A stretch of 64,000 nt of DNA. Source: Acanthosoma haemorrhoidale. Lineage: Eukaryota; Arthropoda; Insecta; Hemiptera; Acanthosomatidae. The position numbers and the translations under genes are program-made. Shown here piece by piece: positions 22,467 through 35,071 of the stretch. The first letter of the stretch is position 1. The number at the start of each line of letters is the position of its first letter. Under the pieces are notes generated by a model. That model was not told where the DNA came from. It saw nothing but the letters and a program-made list of their open reading frames with translations, and ran no database searches. The stretch covers positions 35,535,841 through 35,599,840 of the forward strand of contig OV884009.1 in NCBI GenBank assembly GCA_930367205.1, read 5' to 3'.

Positions 22467-25400
22467 GAACTAACAATTCTTAATTCGTCTTTATTACTAT
22501 AATATTTTATATTTTATTAATCTCGTTCATTCCTTGTTTTAATACATCCCTGCCACCTTTTGTGATAAAATTCTTGTATTCTCTTCTACTCATTTATTTT
22601 TTTGTTTCAATCTATAGCTGTTGATTCTAGTTATCACCTGTGGTCTTTTTTTATTCATAATTTATCATTTACATATGTATTTGTCAGCTAGACATTGTTA
22701 TTTTATTCTTCTTCGAATACAATGTCCCAGAGTAAACAGTGCACGAGGACATTTAGTTGAGGATTGGTTTATGGATGGAAAAACATAGGCGTAAGTTAAA
22801 AAAATATCCACCCAAGAAAAATACACCCTCTCACTTCAAGCTTGGCCGCTATTTGAAAAGGAAATTGCTCAAGATTGTAAGTCATCTGCATTGTGTCAAG
22901 TTTATTTGACCTGTACAAGTCAAGAGTTGTTTGTAGCCGTCACCTCCAAGTGCGTTACATAAAAGGAGGAGCCGTGGGGACGAGATAGCAAGCGGAGACG
23001 CTTCCCATTGTTGTCGGCCTGAAGTCGGAGAGACGCTTTGTCTTATTGGTCTATTGTTGGGGCGGTGTTGTCCAATCACGGTACAGGATTTGGTCTGAGG
23101 CCAGGGCTCACCTACAGGTCTAAGTCTCTGTAGCCTGCTCTACAATAGTTCCAGCTAATTAGTGGATGGAGCTGAAGCACGCCACACTGTCTCCTTGGTA
23201 ACTATTTCTTCAAGCCAATCCTAGGCATCTATTCCTCATGCAGATTACCAACTTAGGATATCAAGACATAAAACTTTTCGAACTAAAACCTTGTCAATGA
23301 AAGAAGAATCCCTTTTATTTCAGAGGTATTCAATCATTACCAGTAATACAACTTTTCATATCCTAAAATAAAACAGTCAAACACAGAGATCTGTGCTTTT
23401 TTTTTTTAATTTATAATTTAGTTTTGTTCAGAATCACAAATCACATGCTTTGAACACTGTGATCATATAAATGTGTACGCTGCATTATTTTTTCAAATCC
23501 TAATGTATTCAGTAAAATTTAGTAATAAGGATTTAACAGTAGGGAAAACCTACTTAAAAATGCCAAAACGAAAAAAAAATCAGGTTAACGTTATTCCAAC
23601 TGTTTGTTTCCGTGCGTTTTTGGGTTTATTTAGAGGGTAAGTTTAGTGTAATTGTCTTTTTCTATAATTGTGGGTCTGTTAGCATGGTGATTATCTTGTA
23701 TCGAGGATAGTTGTTACTTATGTGCATACTGATGTTTTGTGCGACTTCAAATTTTATATAATTTGAAGTACAAGTGAAACTCCAAACCGGTGCAGCATGT
23801 CATTATGAAACGGATTAGTAGTGTGATATTTTTAGTTATATTGTATTAATTGTTGTGATTTGTGAATGGGAGGAAACGGTACATATTTATTTCTCGCAGC
23901 TTATATTACGTTTATTGTTTAAAATTAGATTTAGTGTAAGCACGCATCATTGAAAAGACTTTTTGATCAAGGTAAATCTCTTTATATAAACCCGCACGAA
24001 AGCGCTATGCTTCGGCTTAGTGATAATTTCCACAGGCGAGACCAAACACTGTGAAAAACTTTGACAATTCAAAAAATTACTGGTCAAAAAAGGTGAAAAT
24101 CCCTCCTAACTTACCAATCAAGACCGCTACATGTTTCATTTGCAAATCGCTCTATAGGTCAGTTGCATCAGTTACGTTAAAGCCAAATACTGGCATTTAT
24201 TTTACTTGTAATATTTAAAACGCCAATGATGTCAAAATGGTGTAAAGAACCCTTAATATTTACAGATATTTCTAATATATATTCATGTTTTTCTTGAGAT
24301 CGCACAGTATTTCCAGTCATGAGAATTTCATTTATCGTTAGTTTTTAGAATTTTCTCCTTTTATCCGTGTACTTTTACATTTCGTAATCCATGCTAATTC
24401 TTTGTAATGTGAATTCGAATACTCTTTTAAAGTTTGTAAAAATGGAATAAGCATATCTGTTCTACGAAATGCGTTTACAAACCGGAACAAATTTACATTG
24501 TTTAAACTCATAGGAGAAAGCAGGTTTACCGCACACGGGTTTGTTGTTGGGACTAATCCAGAATCTGGGATCGTCAACAGCCTGGTTTTATTTGTTACTT
24601 TATAATACTCAAATCCTGACAAGGATTAGCTGTGACCAATGGGGATTTAGATAACGCTAATGGTCTTGATTTGGATAGAACGGAATAAAGATGTAAGCAA
24701 AATACTGGAATTTTTTTTCAAAAAATATTTTTGGATAACTTTTTCTTATAAAAAAAATAGTACTAAAATCCTTCCCCGAAACACATGAAGCCTATTAAAT
24801 ATATATGAAACGTTCCCGCATTTTAACTAAAACTCCTAGTTATAATATAATCAATATAAAATAGGACTTTTTTAAAAAGGAGGGGGGAGTGTATCATGTA
24901 TCATGGATGTATTCACTCCCAGGTACATCAACTGAAAATCAATTATTGAAAAAGAAAAGAGGTGAGTCTATTCATACAATTTGAAGTGGGAAACATTTAC
25001 GAGGTATTCTCAAATCGAGGATAAAGAAGATATCGAAAGTTGCTGCAATGAAGAAAATGAACCAGCCTATACCCCTCAACAATATTAAGTAGCCTATATA
25101 TAAACCTTAGAGAATTAAATACTAAAATGAAACCTAAATTGAAGGAAGTGAACATAAAGTACAATTTCGGTAAAACCACATTTTATGCTTACAATGCTAA
25201 CGATTTCTCTCTCATCAAATATGACCTGAAGGCTCTATAACTCAGTTTTCACTTGCATAATCTGAAATACGAGATAAAACTAAAGGTAGTACTAAACGGT
25301 ATACTACCCCCCCCCTCCCCTGGACTCCAAATAGAAAATATTACCATCGATCTACTTTAAATGCCTTAGGTCAAACACATTTTGCTTACTTGAATGATTT

Positions 25401-25742
25401 CTGAGCTCCTATTATAAAAGCTAATTAATATTTCTTTTTCCACGGTTAAGAATACATTAAAGACAGTAACAGAAATATTATTATAAAGCATATTACAAAA
25501 CATTAAGAGTTTTGAGACTCAACAATAAAAATTTGCTATTTACACTCTAGCAAATTTATAATAAATAATAGTTATTTTTTATATCAATTTTTTAGTTGTT
25601 TAAATATTTTTTACTCGTTTAAAAAGCCAAAGTGACTGATAATTAAACAAATAAAATTAAATATTTAAGAAGGTCCTATGGACACAAGCATCTTTTAGAA
25701 TTATATCTTCAATTTCAATATCCTACATTTCCTGATAAACAA
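22467..25742. other. AT-rich unassigned DNA
   Basis: No gene or repeat copy recognised. The 22.9-23.2 kb part is GC-richer but has no coding motif. A 94-codon minus-strand ORF at 24,338-24,622 has no recognisable motif and I do not call it a gene. Confidence 0.5.
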
Positions 25743-26105
25743 CTTTATTATGATAAAATAACAATCTGCCTTATTGGGCAATAAGTAATTGTGATAACTT
25801 ACTCTCATTCATACCATATTTACAATTTCATTCACTCGCACATTCATACAGTATTTACAAACAGCCCAGAGACCTCCCAATTCCACAAAGTTGTCACCTC
25901 CCTCGCGTGCGAAGGAGGAAGCGTAGTCTTGGGAAGTCCCCTACACTCCTCCGTCAGCTGCGTCACTGGATAAGAGCCAGCGGAGGCTGGCCAAGAGCGC
26001 AAGAGCCACAGACGTTCAGGACATGATTGGATAAACTGACCATTGCCAGGACTCCCTCTGCCACGTATTTATAGCAGATCACGAGGCCACTGCCGTTTTA
26101 GTCTT
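25743..26105 (-). mobile_element. LINE-A 3' UTR copy
   Basis: A well-preserved copy of the 3' tail. The stem-loop TGCCTTATTGGGCA is followed by CATACAGTATTTACAAACAG, CCCAGAGACCTCCCAA, GGATAAGAGCCAGCGGAGGC and CACGTATTTATAGCAGATCA. It ends before the reverse-transcriptase part. ORF 25,791-25,973 is a shadow of this repeat. Confidence 0.85.
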
Positions 26106-26520
26106 ATCCTATATTTCCAAAAAAAAAAAGGAATTTAGTGCATAGCTAATGCAAAATATTTACTGGGAAAAATGAAAGTCTTTTAACAATGAAAAAAGTA
26201 AGGCTGCTGATCTTAGGATAAACTAGTTTTGTTTAGTTATTAACTCTGTTATTTTCTTAAGAAATATGTTTAAATTTTTTTGACTAGTTTTTTCTTTAAA
26301 TGATATCAATATCAATTGATAACTATTCAGTTAAGACTTTCTTATGAGAGTGAGGAATCGTTTGAATACTGTTACAACCCAAGTCTTACCGATGCAAATC
26401 TCATTCAAAGTTTTGTCCTCAATGTTATTCTACCTGTACTGATTGAAGTCAGAGACAAAAACAGTTGTCGATACTATCATAAATCCAGGGTGAAAGTCCC
26501 AAAAACAAACCTATAAATTT

Positions 26521-26780
26521 CAAATCAGCAATCCAACCACTCATAACCGAAGCTTCACCAATATGGAGCTCCATTTACAAAACGAACAGTAAACTTGAAA
26601 GAATCCAAAACCTAAGAATGGGTTTCAGGAATCAATAACTACACTCGCTACACACACTAAAAAAATCCTATTCTCAACCACTTACAACTCCCTAAAAGAG
26701 ACTTTTACGAAGAATTTCACCGATCAACTGAATCAAAGAGAAATGAATGGAAAATGATACCCTAAAATATACTATGGAAG
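26521..26780 (+). pseudogene. LINE reverse transcriptase remnant, plus strand
   Basis: One frame reads AIQPLITEASPIW, then SSIYKTNSKLERIQNLRMGF (about 26,528-26,631), matching the thumb block of Jockey-group reverse transcriptases, in which a P-(V/I)-L/I-T-Y-(A/G)-x-P-(I/V)-W block is followed by K-L-x-x-I-Q-N-x-x-L/M-R. A further LPKRDFYEEF trace appears in another frame near 26,690-26,720. Frame changes and stops show decay. It is in the opposite orientation to most LINE-A copies here, and I cannot tell whether it is LINE-A, LINE-C or another family. Confidence 0.6.
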
Positions 26781-27317
26781 TGTAAAATCAGAGATTAAAG
26801 AAAATAGCCTCATTGTGAATCAAAAAGACGCTCAAATGATCGCGAAGAGAAAAAAATAAATAAATATAAGTAATATTTATTTCAAAGCCTATATTTTGTT
26901 CAGTTTTATTGTAGGTTATTGAAGAATTCAAAGTGAATGACACCGGTTGTTCTATTACGGGTTAACAACCAGCATGAAAGGTTTGTGTATATCAAAGGAA
27001 CATTACGTGGAATATTTATTCTATTTTTTGCTTTGTTACAAGAAATAATAATAAATCGGCACTTCAACCTTTTCTTTTATTACTATTTATTTTTGTTTTT
27101 GCTTTATTGTATAAATAGAAAACAATATCTTCTTTTTTTTTTTTCAATTTGAGCGTAGGTGTCCATTCAATTTGGGCTTTTTTTCTTCAGAACTGCAAAC
27201 AGTTGTTCTCCAGCTACTCAGGGCTTTTGACGTTCTAAAAATATCTTTTCATGCTTCTAAATTTAATTAACACCCCATGAAATAGAGCTTACCTAAAATC
27301 TGAACTTCTTTATTCAT
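26781..27317. other. AT-rich unassigned DNA
   Basis: Nothing recognised. The 71-codon ORF at 26,937-27,152 is largely F/Y/L/I from T-rich DNA and is probably spurious. Confidence 0.5.
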
Positions 27318-27514
27318 ATACTCTTTATTGGGCTATAATTACAATCTGCCTTATATAAGGCAATAAATAATTAAGATAAACGCTCTCATTCATACCATAT
27401 TTACAATTCATTATTCACTCGCTCATTCATACTATATTTACAGACAGCCCAGAGACCTCCCAAATCCACATGCGAAGAGAAAGCGGAGTCTTGGGAAGTC
27501 CCCCACGCTCTTCC
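27318..27514 (-). mobile_element. LINE-A 3' tail copy with internal deletion
   Basis: Starts CTTTATTGGGCTATAATTAC, followed by the perfect palindrome TGCCTTATATAAGGCA. It then follows the family sequence, but a segment is missing between CCCAAATCCACATG and CGAAGAGAAAGCGGAG. The match ends near CCCCCACGCTC. Confidence 0.8.
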
Positions 27515-30235
27515 CGACGAACGATCCTCAGAAATTGATGAGAATACACTTGAGATAAAACCTAATTATAAAGTTTACTTTTAAAAGGCACTATGGAATT
27601 TCAGCTTACCCCATGTTCTCGTTGTATTGAGAAAGTGTGGTTTCAAAAGCTTGGATTCATGAATAATGCAACATTAATGGAATATCTATTATTGGCACCT
27701 TGGTGGAACCAAGCGATCCCCCACCAGTGGTGCGTTAATCGACCATTCATTGCTCCCAGCGTGACGTCCTAACTAATTTACACGCTTTGGAAAGAAATTG
27801 GTGATCATAAGTAGAATTTAAAGAAATGGAATTTGATTTCATTTACCTTCCATGAGTAGTATATTTTTTAACAAAGACGATATATTATAATTTTCCTGTT
27901 TGAATTTAATGTTCTTTTAGATAGCTTCTCTACTTCCGCTTCGCTCAGTGTGCTCTTGGTTATTGTGCGACAAAGTCCATTGACATGGTGGCGTTACTTC
28001 CCATTGGGGTACATGCGACTAATCGTGTAAGTACTTTTATCCATTATGCTGATTTCTCCTTAGTGCTTCATTCAAAACATATATTTTACCCATGAAGTAT
28101 TTGTCACAAGTGGTTTTTTCTACTTTCTAAGTGTTATATGTTCCAATGTAAGCTCTTATGAAATTATTTTTATTTTAAAATATTGTCGAAATGGAAATAT
28201 ATGCAGACTGTCAACCAGAAGGGCTTTTTGCTGTTTGAAATAAGAACACTAGCTATGAGTTGGATTTTAAACAATTTTAAAATGGACAAATTGTTTTGTG
28301 TTTTGAATCATGGTATATGTATGTACATACGTTCATGCCTATGTGCTGGTAAATTAGCTCAATAAGCTTGTTTTTTTTTTTACATTAAAAAAGTTTAGTA
28401 ATTGGAGTTTTATTAAGTAAGCTACAACAAAAGTAATAAATGAAAGATTATAATTAATTAATAGAGTAATTTATACCTACAGATATATATTTTTTCTGAA
28501 ACTTTATAGTTTATTACGATTCAGTTATGTTTCAACTTGTACAATGGGTAATCAATTATTTTTAACCTTATTTATGATTATATTAAATGTTTAATAATAT
28601 GTTCTTATTGTTAAATTGTGCTCGTATTCCTGTTTATTGATAATAAAGGGAAATCCCCAATATAACACCTGGAAAAAAAGAAAACATGGCTATGCATCTG
28701 TGAGGGACCAACGGAAGGCTATTATAAAAATAGGCTAATGCAACTGAACTTCTCCTAAAATTCTCTTAGCTTTATTTACTAAATTGTTTCTTGTTTACTG
28801 GAGTTTTGCCTGTTGCTAATTTCACATTCCGTCCATTGCATTGGAGAATGAAGATATTGTGAGGTACAGGTAAGTTGAGGAGGAAAATGATTTGTTCTCA
28901 AGTATGAACTCAGTATGGCCTAACGGCTAGCATTGTCAATTACTAAAGAAAACTTACAAGACCCAATCAAATTTTCAAAACCATTTTTAATTTTTCTGAA
29001 ATCATAATCAATTACTTTTTATAACGATATCAATCTTGATTCAGCGAAGCCAATTAAAAAAAAATCTTTAAATTCAATTTTGAATTCAGCATTTAAACTT
29101 TTTAATAAAATATTCGAATTTAATTGATTAATACAAATTAATCAATCACTCAATGAAAAGTCGCAATCTACAATATCAAGTAATAAATTCCAGCAAACAA
29201 TTGGCCCAATCAGCAATAAAATTCAATCAATAGATTCCCTGTATTCATTTCAATTACAATGCAGATTTTCCAAAGTAGCATTAGATCAGCTTATAAAATA
29301 TTGTGTTCACAAATTAAATATTTTTTATTAATTCTCCCTAAGCAGACATATCAAAAGGGGAATTGTATTTCAAAAGGAGACTGGACATAATTATTATTTA
29401 AATACTGTAAAACCATTCATTTAAATAATTTTAAGTAGTTATCAATATAAATATATTACTAAGATTGATAAATACTCTCATTATCAATGATTAAATGATC
29501 AATGATTAAATATTACTTAGTTAATTTGGTCATTTATATGTAATATTTTTGAGAGGTTTATGTTACCCAATTCTTCGTTCACGTTATTTACTTCACTAAT
29601 GTTCCTCATAGTTTCTTTATTATTTGATCGAACATACAATTTTTGTGTCCATATTTATTATCAGGGACTCTCACATTCATTAAATATGAGTTCGTCTAAT
29701 TAATTAATTCAATTAATAAGAAAGATGTTATAATTTACACTTGTTCCGTTATTTATTTGTCACATTATTTAGTTGTTCTAAATTACTATGAAACCTCTGC
29801 TCCACATAATTATCAAAATTTGTATTTATTTCTTTCGCGTTGAATTATTTCAATTTGTTTCAACATGAATAAATCATGAACCCTTGCTTTATTCCAAATT
29901 TGTACAAAAGCCTTTACCAATTAATTAAGCCTTGCAGTTCTATTTTTGGTTTCTTAATAATTTCTAAAATATTTCCTAGTTAGAAAATATTTTAATCCTC
30001 GATAAAATAAACCGTTAAAGATTTACTAAGGATATCCATTTTTCTCTTTAAGAATTTATGACACGACAGTAGTGAAGTTACCACATAAGGTAAATGATCA
30101 TAATGTGGATTATAAACTGCAATAACGATATTGTGGATCATCTACTACCAGTAATAAATGTGTTGGTAGTGTAAAATAGAATCGTGGATCGTAGGGCTAT
30201 TGCGGTTTGAATGAACAACGAACCACTAGCTCTGA
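27515..30235. other. Very AT-rich unassigned DNA
   Basis: No gene recognised. A block at about 27,713-27,790 (CCAGTGGTGCG, CCAGCGTGACGTCCTAACTA) resembles 30,236-30,350. Between them, 28.4-30.1 kb is extremely AT-rich with many TTAATTAA-like words and no usable ORF. Confidence 0.5.
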
Positions 30236-30350
30236 TACCTGTGTGACACCAACCACACGATTTGCGTTCAATGTGGCGTCCTAATTAATTGGCTGCCAGT
30301 GTGGTGTTGATTGACCGCGCATTGTTACCAGCGTGACGCCTGAACTAATT
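30236..30350. repeat. Diverged short repeat R5 (also near 27,713-27,790)
   Basis: Two tandem-like units contain TTCAATGTGGCGTCCTAATT and, further on, TTACCAGCGTGACGCCTGAA. The 27.7 kb copy has CTCCCAGCGTGACGTCCTAA. The shared core is CAGCGTGACGYC(C/T)(T/G)AACTAATTT. Origin unknown. Confidence 0.5.
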
Positions 30351-30788
30351 TGAAGTGGAAGCTGCGGCAAAAATTATCAGCCACAAGAGGCCAATTAAGT
30401 AAAAGAAAATATCATTTTTATAATATTATATAATGTATACTAGCATGATCATAATCACCTTGTTTTAAGGACAAGCCGTAGGAGTACTGAGACATAGCTA
30501 TAGTGTGTGAGTTGTAAGAGTCAATGACAGATTGACTATTAAAAAAAGATATACTCTCTATGGTTCAAGCGCCCGGACGGAGAAGGGTTATTCGTGTGTC
30601 TATTGGCGATTAACATGCAAATTTCCAACAATTAAAGATACCAGAACAGTAAAGATTAAAAACACTTTATTAATAAAAGCAACTCAGAATAATAGCCTAA
30701 TTATAGTAAAGACTTTATATAGAAGGGGTGAGATGGATGGAAACAAGCATGAGGTTCAGGTGAGGAATGAGCTACAGATCAGCATTCT

Positions 30789-30957
30789 ACAGAGTTTAAA
30801 TAAGCCTGTTTGAAGCCTACCTGAAGTACAGAGTTTAAATAAGCCTGTTTGAAGCCTACCTGAAGTACAGAGTTTAAATAAGCCTGTTTGAAGCCTACCT
30901 GAAGTACAGAGTTTAAATAAGCCTGTTTGAAGCCTACCTGAAGTACAGAGGTTAAAT
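30789..30957. repeat. 39-bp perfect tandem repeat, 4.3 copies
   Basis: Units starting ACAGAGTTTAAATAAGCCTG begin at 30,789, 30,828, 30,867 and 30,906; a partial, slightly changed unit begins at 30,945. The four full units are identical. Because 39 is a multiple of three, the minus strand shows a 13-residue periodic ORF; this follows from the repeat length and is not evidence for a protein. Confidence 0.95.
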
Positions 30958-33305
30958 GTCCCTTGTTTTAATCCTTTCATTGGTCTAAGCATATGACTCC
31001 AGTTGTAAGACCTGATACCTGGACAATGTGGTTAAGGCCTTCTAGGTCCCACTAGGTTTTAGATATATACCTGTGCAAATGCGTGGGTAGGCATTACCAC
31101 CTGCGGTGGATTCAAATGGCACAGGAGTTGCCGACAGGGAGATAATTATACAATGCTTAATTCTTTGCTTTATGTATTCATGTATGATAATTATATATTA
31201 ACCTTTCAGAAAAAATGCCTGCTCAAAATTTATACATTATCAATGACAAAACATTAAAATTCGATGCTAACCCTTAACACAAAAATATTCTGAAGCCCCC
31301 AAAATTTTCATGGGGCGGTCCCCCTATGCGCTCAAGCATAACAACAAGCACTATTTATCCGTATCAGTCAACAGGAAGAGGAAACCATTGGTGGAACAAG
31401 GTAAAGGGAGGGATTATAAAATGAATAAAGGTGTGCGGTTGACCTAGAATTCGGGGATTAGATCGGTTTATATCAGGCTGATTTTATCGCCGGAGGATGT
31501 GGTCAGGGGTGGGGGGGATTGGTTGAGCACAGCCCAGGGTTCTATTGGTTAGGGTCCAGGGAGACGGGGGTTGGTAATGAGTAATATTGTGTTGGGTGGG
31601 CAACTATGCAGGCTTCGGAATGTGGACAATTCCGCCCCTGTTCGGTGATAATCTGCAAGTATTGCAACGATTATTCTGTCAATATAGCCACACCTCGACC
31701 GATATGTTATTGAATAGCTTTCTACCTCTTCCCGAGTAGGCACGATCTTTTCCCTGACTCGTTACAAATATTTTTTTATAGAAAGCATTTTGCGGACAGT
31801 ATCCCACTTGATGATTAAATAACCGATTTCAGGTACTTATAGCCACAGCAATAAACGTGACAAGTTGATCCTTGAATCAGTTAGCTTACCATTTTACCTC
31901 ATCAAATTTTTTCTTTTTCAATGTTTGAAAAGATTAACCATATCGAGTATTATAATAAACGATAAATGATGTCCAAAATATTTTTAAAAAACATTTAGAT
32001 TTACTCCTCTCCTTTCCGGAACCAGACCGATAGCAAAACATCGCCCTTTATCATTAAAGGTAAAGCCTTGTTCCCATGACTTGAGGATTGGCAAACCTTG
32101 TCTGACTAGTCGGGAAGTACGAAGCTTGAGCACCTCTTCTTCTGGCTTGTGAAGAAAAAGCGAATTATATCCGGCTGAAGCATGAGCTCTAACCTACTAC
32201 AAATCGCAACATAACGAGATCTACTTCGAGAAATATGAGTTGAACAAAATCCCAATATCAATAGAAAGGTTTGTCTTACACTTATCAAAGAAGAGGTTCA
32301 CTTTTTCTTACCAATAATTTCTTTCATATTTTTCAGTAAGTTTGTAGGGCAGGAGAAAATACTATCATTGAGCCAGGAGCGTAGTCTTACTGCCCTCATG
32401 ATAGAAGGGATTGGGCAATGATTCAAGGATAATACAGCTACAAATCACCTTCGAGATAAAATATTTGTATCAACGACTAGTCCTCTCACTTTACCTCGGT
32501 TGGTCTTCCAGCTTTATTCCGGGGGTTCCAACAATTTTAGTGCATTGAAAGAAACTTGTCATGGACTGAATGATGTAAAATAGAAAAACAAAAGAGCAAA
32601 ACCGCCGCGACAAGATTATAACTTTAGAGAACATAGAAAAGATTTTCATGCCAGTAAGAGGTCTCCAACCGTGATTCAGACGGCTCAAATTAGTTTGCTA
32701 ATATCATAGGCCTAAGGTTTGACGCTCGAGACACAATTCCAAAAAAACAACTAATGGATTTTTCCAACTGGGCATATTGTTATTGATTCTATTATTGGAT
32801 TCATCAACCATCATATTTTACAAAGGAGGATGTCCTAATGAAAATCCACAATCGCCATCCAGTGGCAGGGGTGTAGAACTATCCTTGAACTATTTCTTAC
32901 TAAGGAGTTACTAACCCTTAACACCTCTTACTAAGGACTTACTAAGGAGTAACTTGGTCTAGACTACATGAGAGCGAGAGATTGGAGGAATGAAATTTGA
33001 AAGTTCTGTTGTTACGAGTGATGTACAGTTTTAAATATTCCAAATATGGAATTGTAAATGTTCAGTAAAAGGTTTGCTAGGTAAAGTACATTGGGTATAT
33101 AGTACTGTAAATAGTTTACAGTAATTAGCATCTCAAATTACCTTTCTTCTGCAATGTTACGAAATTTGTCCTGTTGAAATTTAATATTTTTTATTAGTTT
33201 TGTTTATTCATATCAGATTTATTAAAAGACAAGGTTTGCTATTTGATTGATTTTTGTTTTAGAAACCCAGCTAGAATTGGACAGCCTCTCGTTATTAATA
33301 TATAA
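30958..33305. other. Unassigned DNA
   Basis: No gene recognised. A GC-richer patch at 31,290-31,740 has a 64-codon minus-strand ORF with no known motif. Other ORFs (60-65 codons at 32.1-32.7 kb) are unsupported. Spliced host exons could hide here, but I see no convincing conserved peptide. Confidence 0.45.
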
Positions 33306-33563
33306 TAACCTTTATTGTGATAAAATTACAATTCGCCTTAAGAGGCGATAAGTTATTGTGATCTCAGACATACCATATTTACAGTTCTTCATTCACTTGC
33401 TCTGTCATACAATTTTTACAAACAGCACAAAGACCTCCCAAATCCGCACGGCTTTCACCTCCCTCACATGCGAAAGAGGAAGCTGAGTCTTGGGAAGTCC
33501 CCCACGCACCTCCATCTGCCGCCTCACTGGATACGAGCCAGTGAGGCTGACCAAGAGCCCAAA
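33306..33563 (-). mobile_element. LINE-A 3' tail copy
   Basis: Starts AACCTTTATTGTGATAAAAT; the stem-loop is CGCCTTAAGAGGCG, in which both sides changed together relative to the TGCC...GGCA of other copies. The family sequence follows through CCCAGTGAGGCTGACC-like bases and is lost near 33,563. Confidence 0.8.
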
Positions 33564-34777
33564 AAAATGTGCTTCTCTAGAAAATATAAAATATAGGAAC
33601 TAAAGAGCAACGCCTATTTTCTCCTTCAATTTATTGTGTTTATTTTTTACAATTTCGTTTGGAGGCACAATTATAATGACACATTCTTAGTCGTTGAGTC
33701 CATGCAAATGAAACGCCTCCGATCAATGCCATGTTCAGAACAAATACAGGGAACCCATGCGAAGTAGGAAGATATTGAATTAGTAACTGTGTTGATGTTC
33801 ATCCAGGAAAAGTATAGTCTGGAAGGTATGAACCTCTTTGTGTGATGTAGGCCTAAAAAATGTTTGTACATCAGGCTCTGATATCACTAGGTTTTTTTTC
33901 TCCAAGAGACGACCTAGAGCGAGAGATGGTGAAAGGAGACTTCCCTTTCCTTTATCTGGATTGGCCAGACAAATATGATACCACCAAGATCAAATATATC
34001 TGGTTCAGTGGAGGAAGGATGTTGGCTAGCCAGTGGTGTCCACAGCAAACCAAGTGATCCTAGATGGAGCTCTTTGTCTAGCTACTGCAAATATGCATCA
34101 AAACTGAACACCTCTTCCCATTTATTATTACTATGTTAATTTTCATGGTTATTCAAATGTATTCAGTTGTTACATCTAATTATTCAACCAAGCAACCAGT
34201 TCCTTTTTTGAATTTTTACACTTATTACGGAATTTTATTTTTCATTTAGTTATTATTTAAAATCAGATGAGGATGTTGTTATTTTCTAATGATGATTTTA
34301 TATTTTTTTCTCTTTGATGTAGTTTTGAGTTTCATATTTCTTTACATACATGTTAGCTCTTATGAATAATATCCTAGTTTATACCAGGTATATTCAATAA
34401 AACATAAACGTTATTTTTTTTTAGCTATTCCTTAAGTAATATAATTTTTACTAGCTCCGAATATTTATGTTATTTTAAACTATTAAATCAGACATAATGA
34501 AGAGATGGGTCTGCAAAGGTAATCAAAAGTGTTTTAGTCTATCCTTAGATGTGATTTAGTATTGATAAACAATATGTATTGTAATTTAGATTGTCTTAGA
34601 AGATAGATACTGAGTGTACAGGGCGTCCTGACTATTGCTCAAAAAGTCTCATAAATATTCAAATATGCTGGAAGCGATGAACGGAGATACATTTTTTGCT
34701 GCCATTATAAATATCATGTAGATATGTTCATTGATGTGATGTATGCCAATATGTAGATGGATATATCTATATTGATA
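33564..34777. other. Unassigned DNA upstream of the LTR element
   Basis: No gene recognised; ORFs of 65-66 codons at 33.67-34.06 kb have no familiar motif. A short block at about 34,522-34,550 (CAAAAGTGTTTTAGTCTATC) resembles 49,741-49,765, next to a hammerhead-like motif. Confidence 0.45.
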
Positions 34778-34961
34778 AGTTAACTGGGGAGCCTACTACG
34801 AGAAGACAACATAGGTAAGACTCCCCAGCTAATCCCCTCAGAGTATTAACTAAGGTATATATAGATGTCAGAATACAAATAAAGCCATTCTCAGTCTAAT
34901 CGTTGTCTCAGTCTGTACCTTCTTCCCCCTTTTTATCGTTAGTGTTCGGTTGATCTTAACT
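34778..34961 (+). repeat. 5' LTR (184 bp)
   Basis: Begins AGTTAACTGGGG and ends GATCTTAACT, giving a short terminal inverted repeat (AGTTAA...TTAACT) in place of the more common TG...CA. It contains a TATA box, an AATAAA and an initiator-like TCAGTC. It matches 39,947-40,130 base for base in my reading, with an offset of 5,169. Confidence 0.95.
34854..34895 (+). promoter_or_regulatory. LTR core promoter (TATA box and initiator) with upstream AATAAA
   Basis: TATATATA lies at about 34,854-34,862. TCAGTC at 34,891-34,896 resembles an arthropod initiator and lies roughly 30-35 bases downstream, where transcription would start. AATAAA at about 34,878-34,883 is upstream of that start, so it would be in the transcript only at the 3' LTR (about 40,047-40,052). 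That explains how the element avoids premature polyadenylation at the 5' LTR. Inference from sequence only. Confidence 0.6.
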
Positions 34962-34978
34962 GGTGCCGAAACCCGGGA
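34961..34978 (+). other. Primer-binding site for tRNA-Phe
   Basis: TGGTGCCGAAACCCGGGA directly follows the 5' LTR (the first T may be shared with it). It is complementary to a tRNA 3' end ...GGTTTCGGCACCA. A GCCGAAA acceptor stem with this T-stem is that of animal tRNA-Phe. The tRNA would prime minus-strand DNA synthesis. Confidence 0.8.
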
Positions 34979-35071
34979 GTCGTAAGGATTATCCGAACCA
35001 ATACAAGTGCCGTAAGCATTGTGTTCTTTAGCGAGTACGCGACCACTAGTGTTTACCGTTGACATTTGGAA

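Noticed and set aside
30789..30957. CRISPR-like array
   Set aside because: The units are contiguous with no unique spacers, and the DNA is clearly eukaryotic.
30756..30992. Minus-strand ORF with a 13-residue repeat
   Set aside because: It arises only because the 39-bp tandem unit is a multiple of three; there is no independent sign of a protein.
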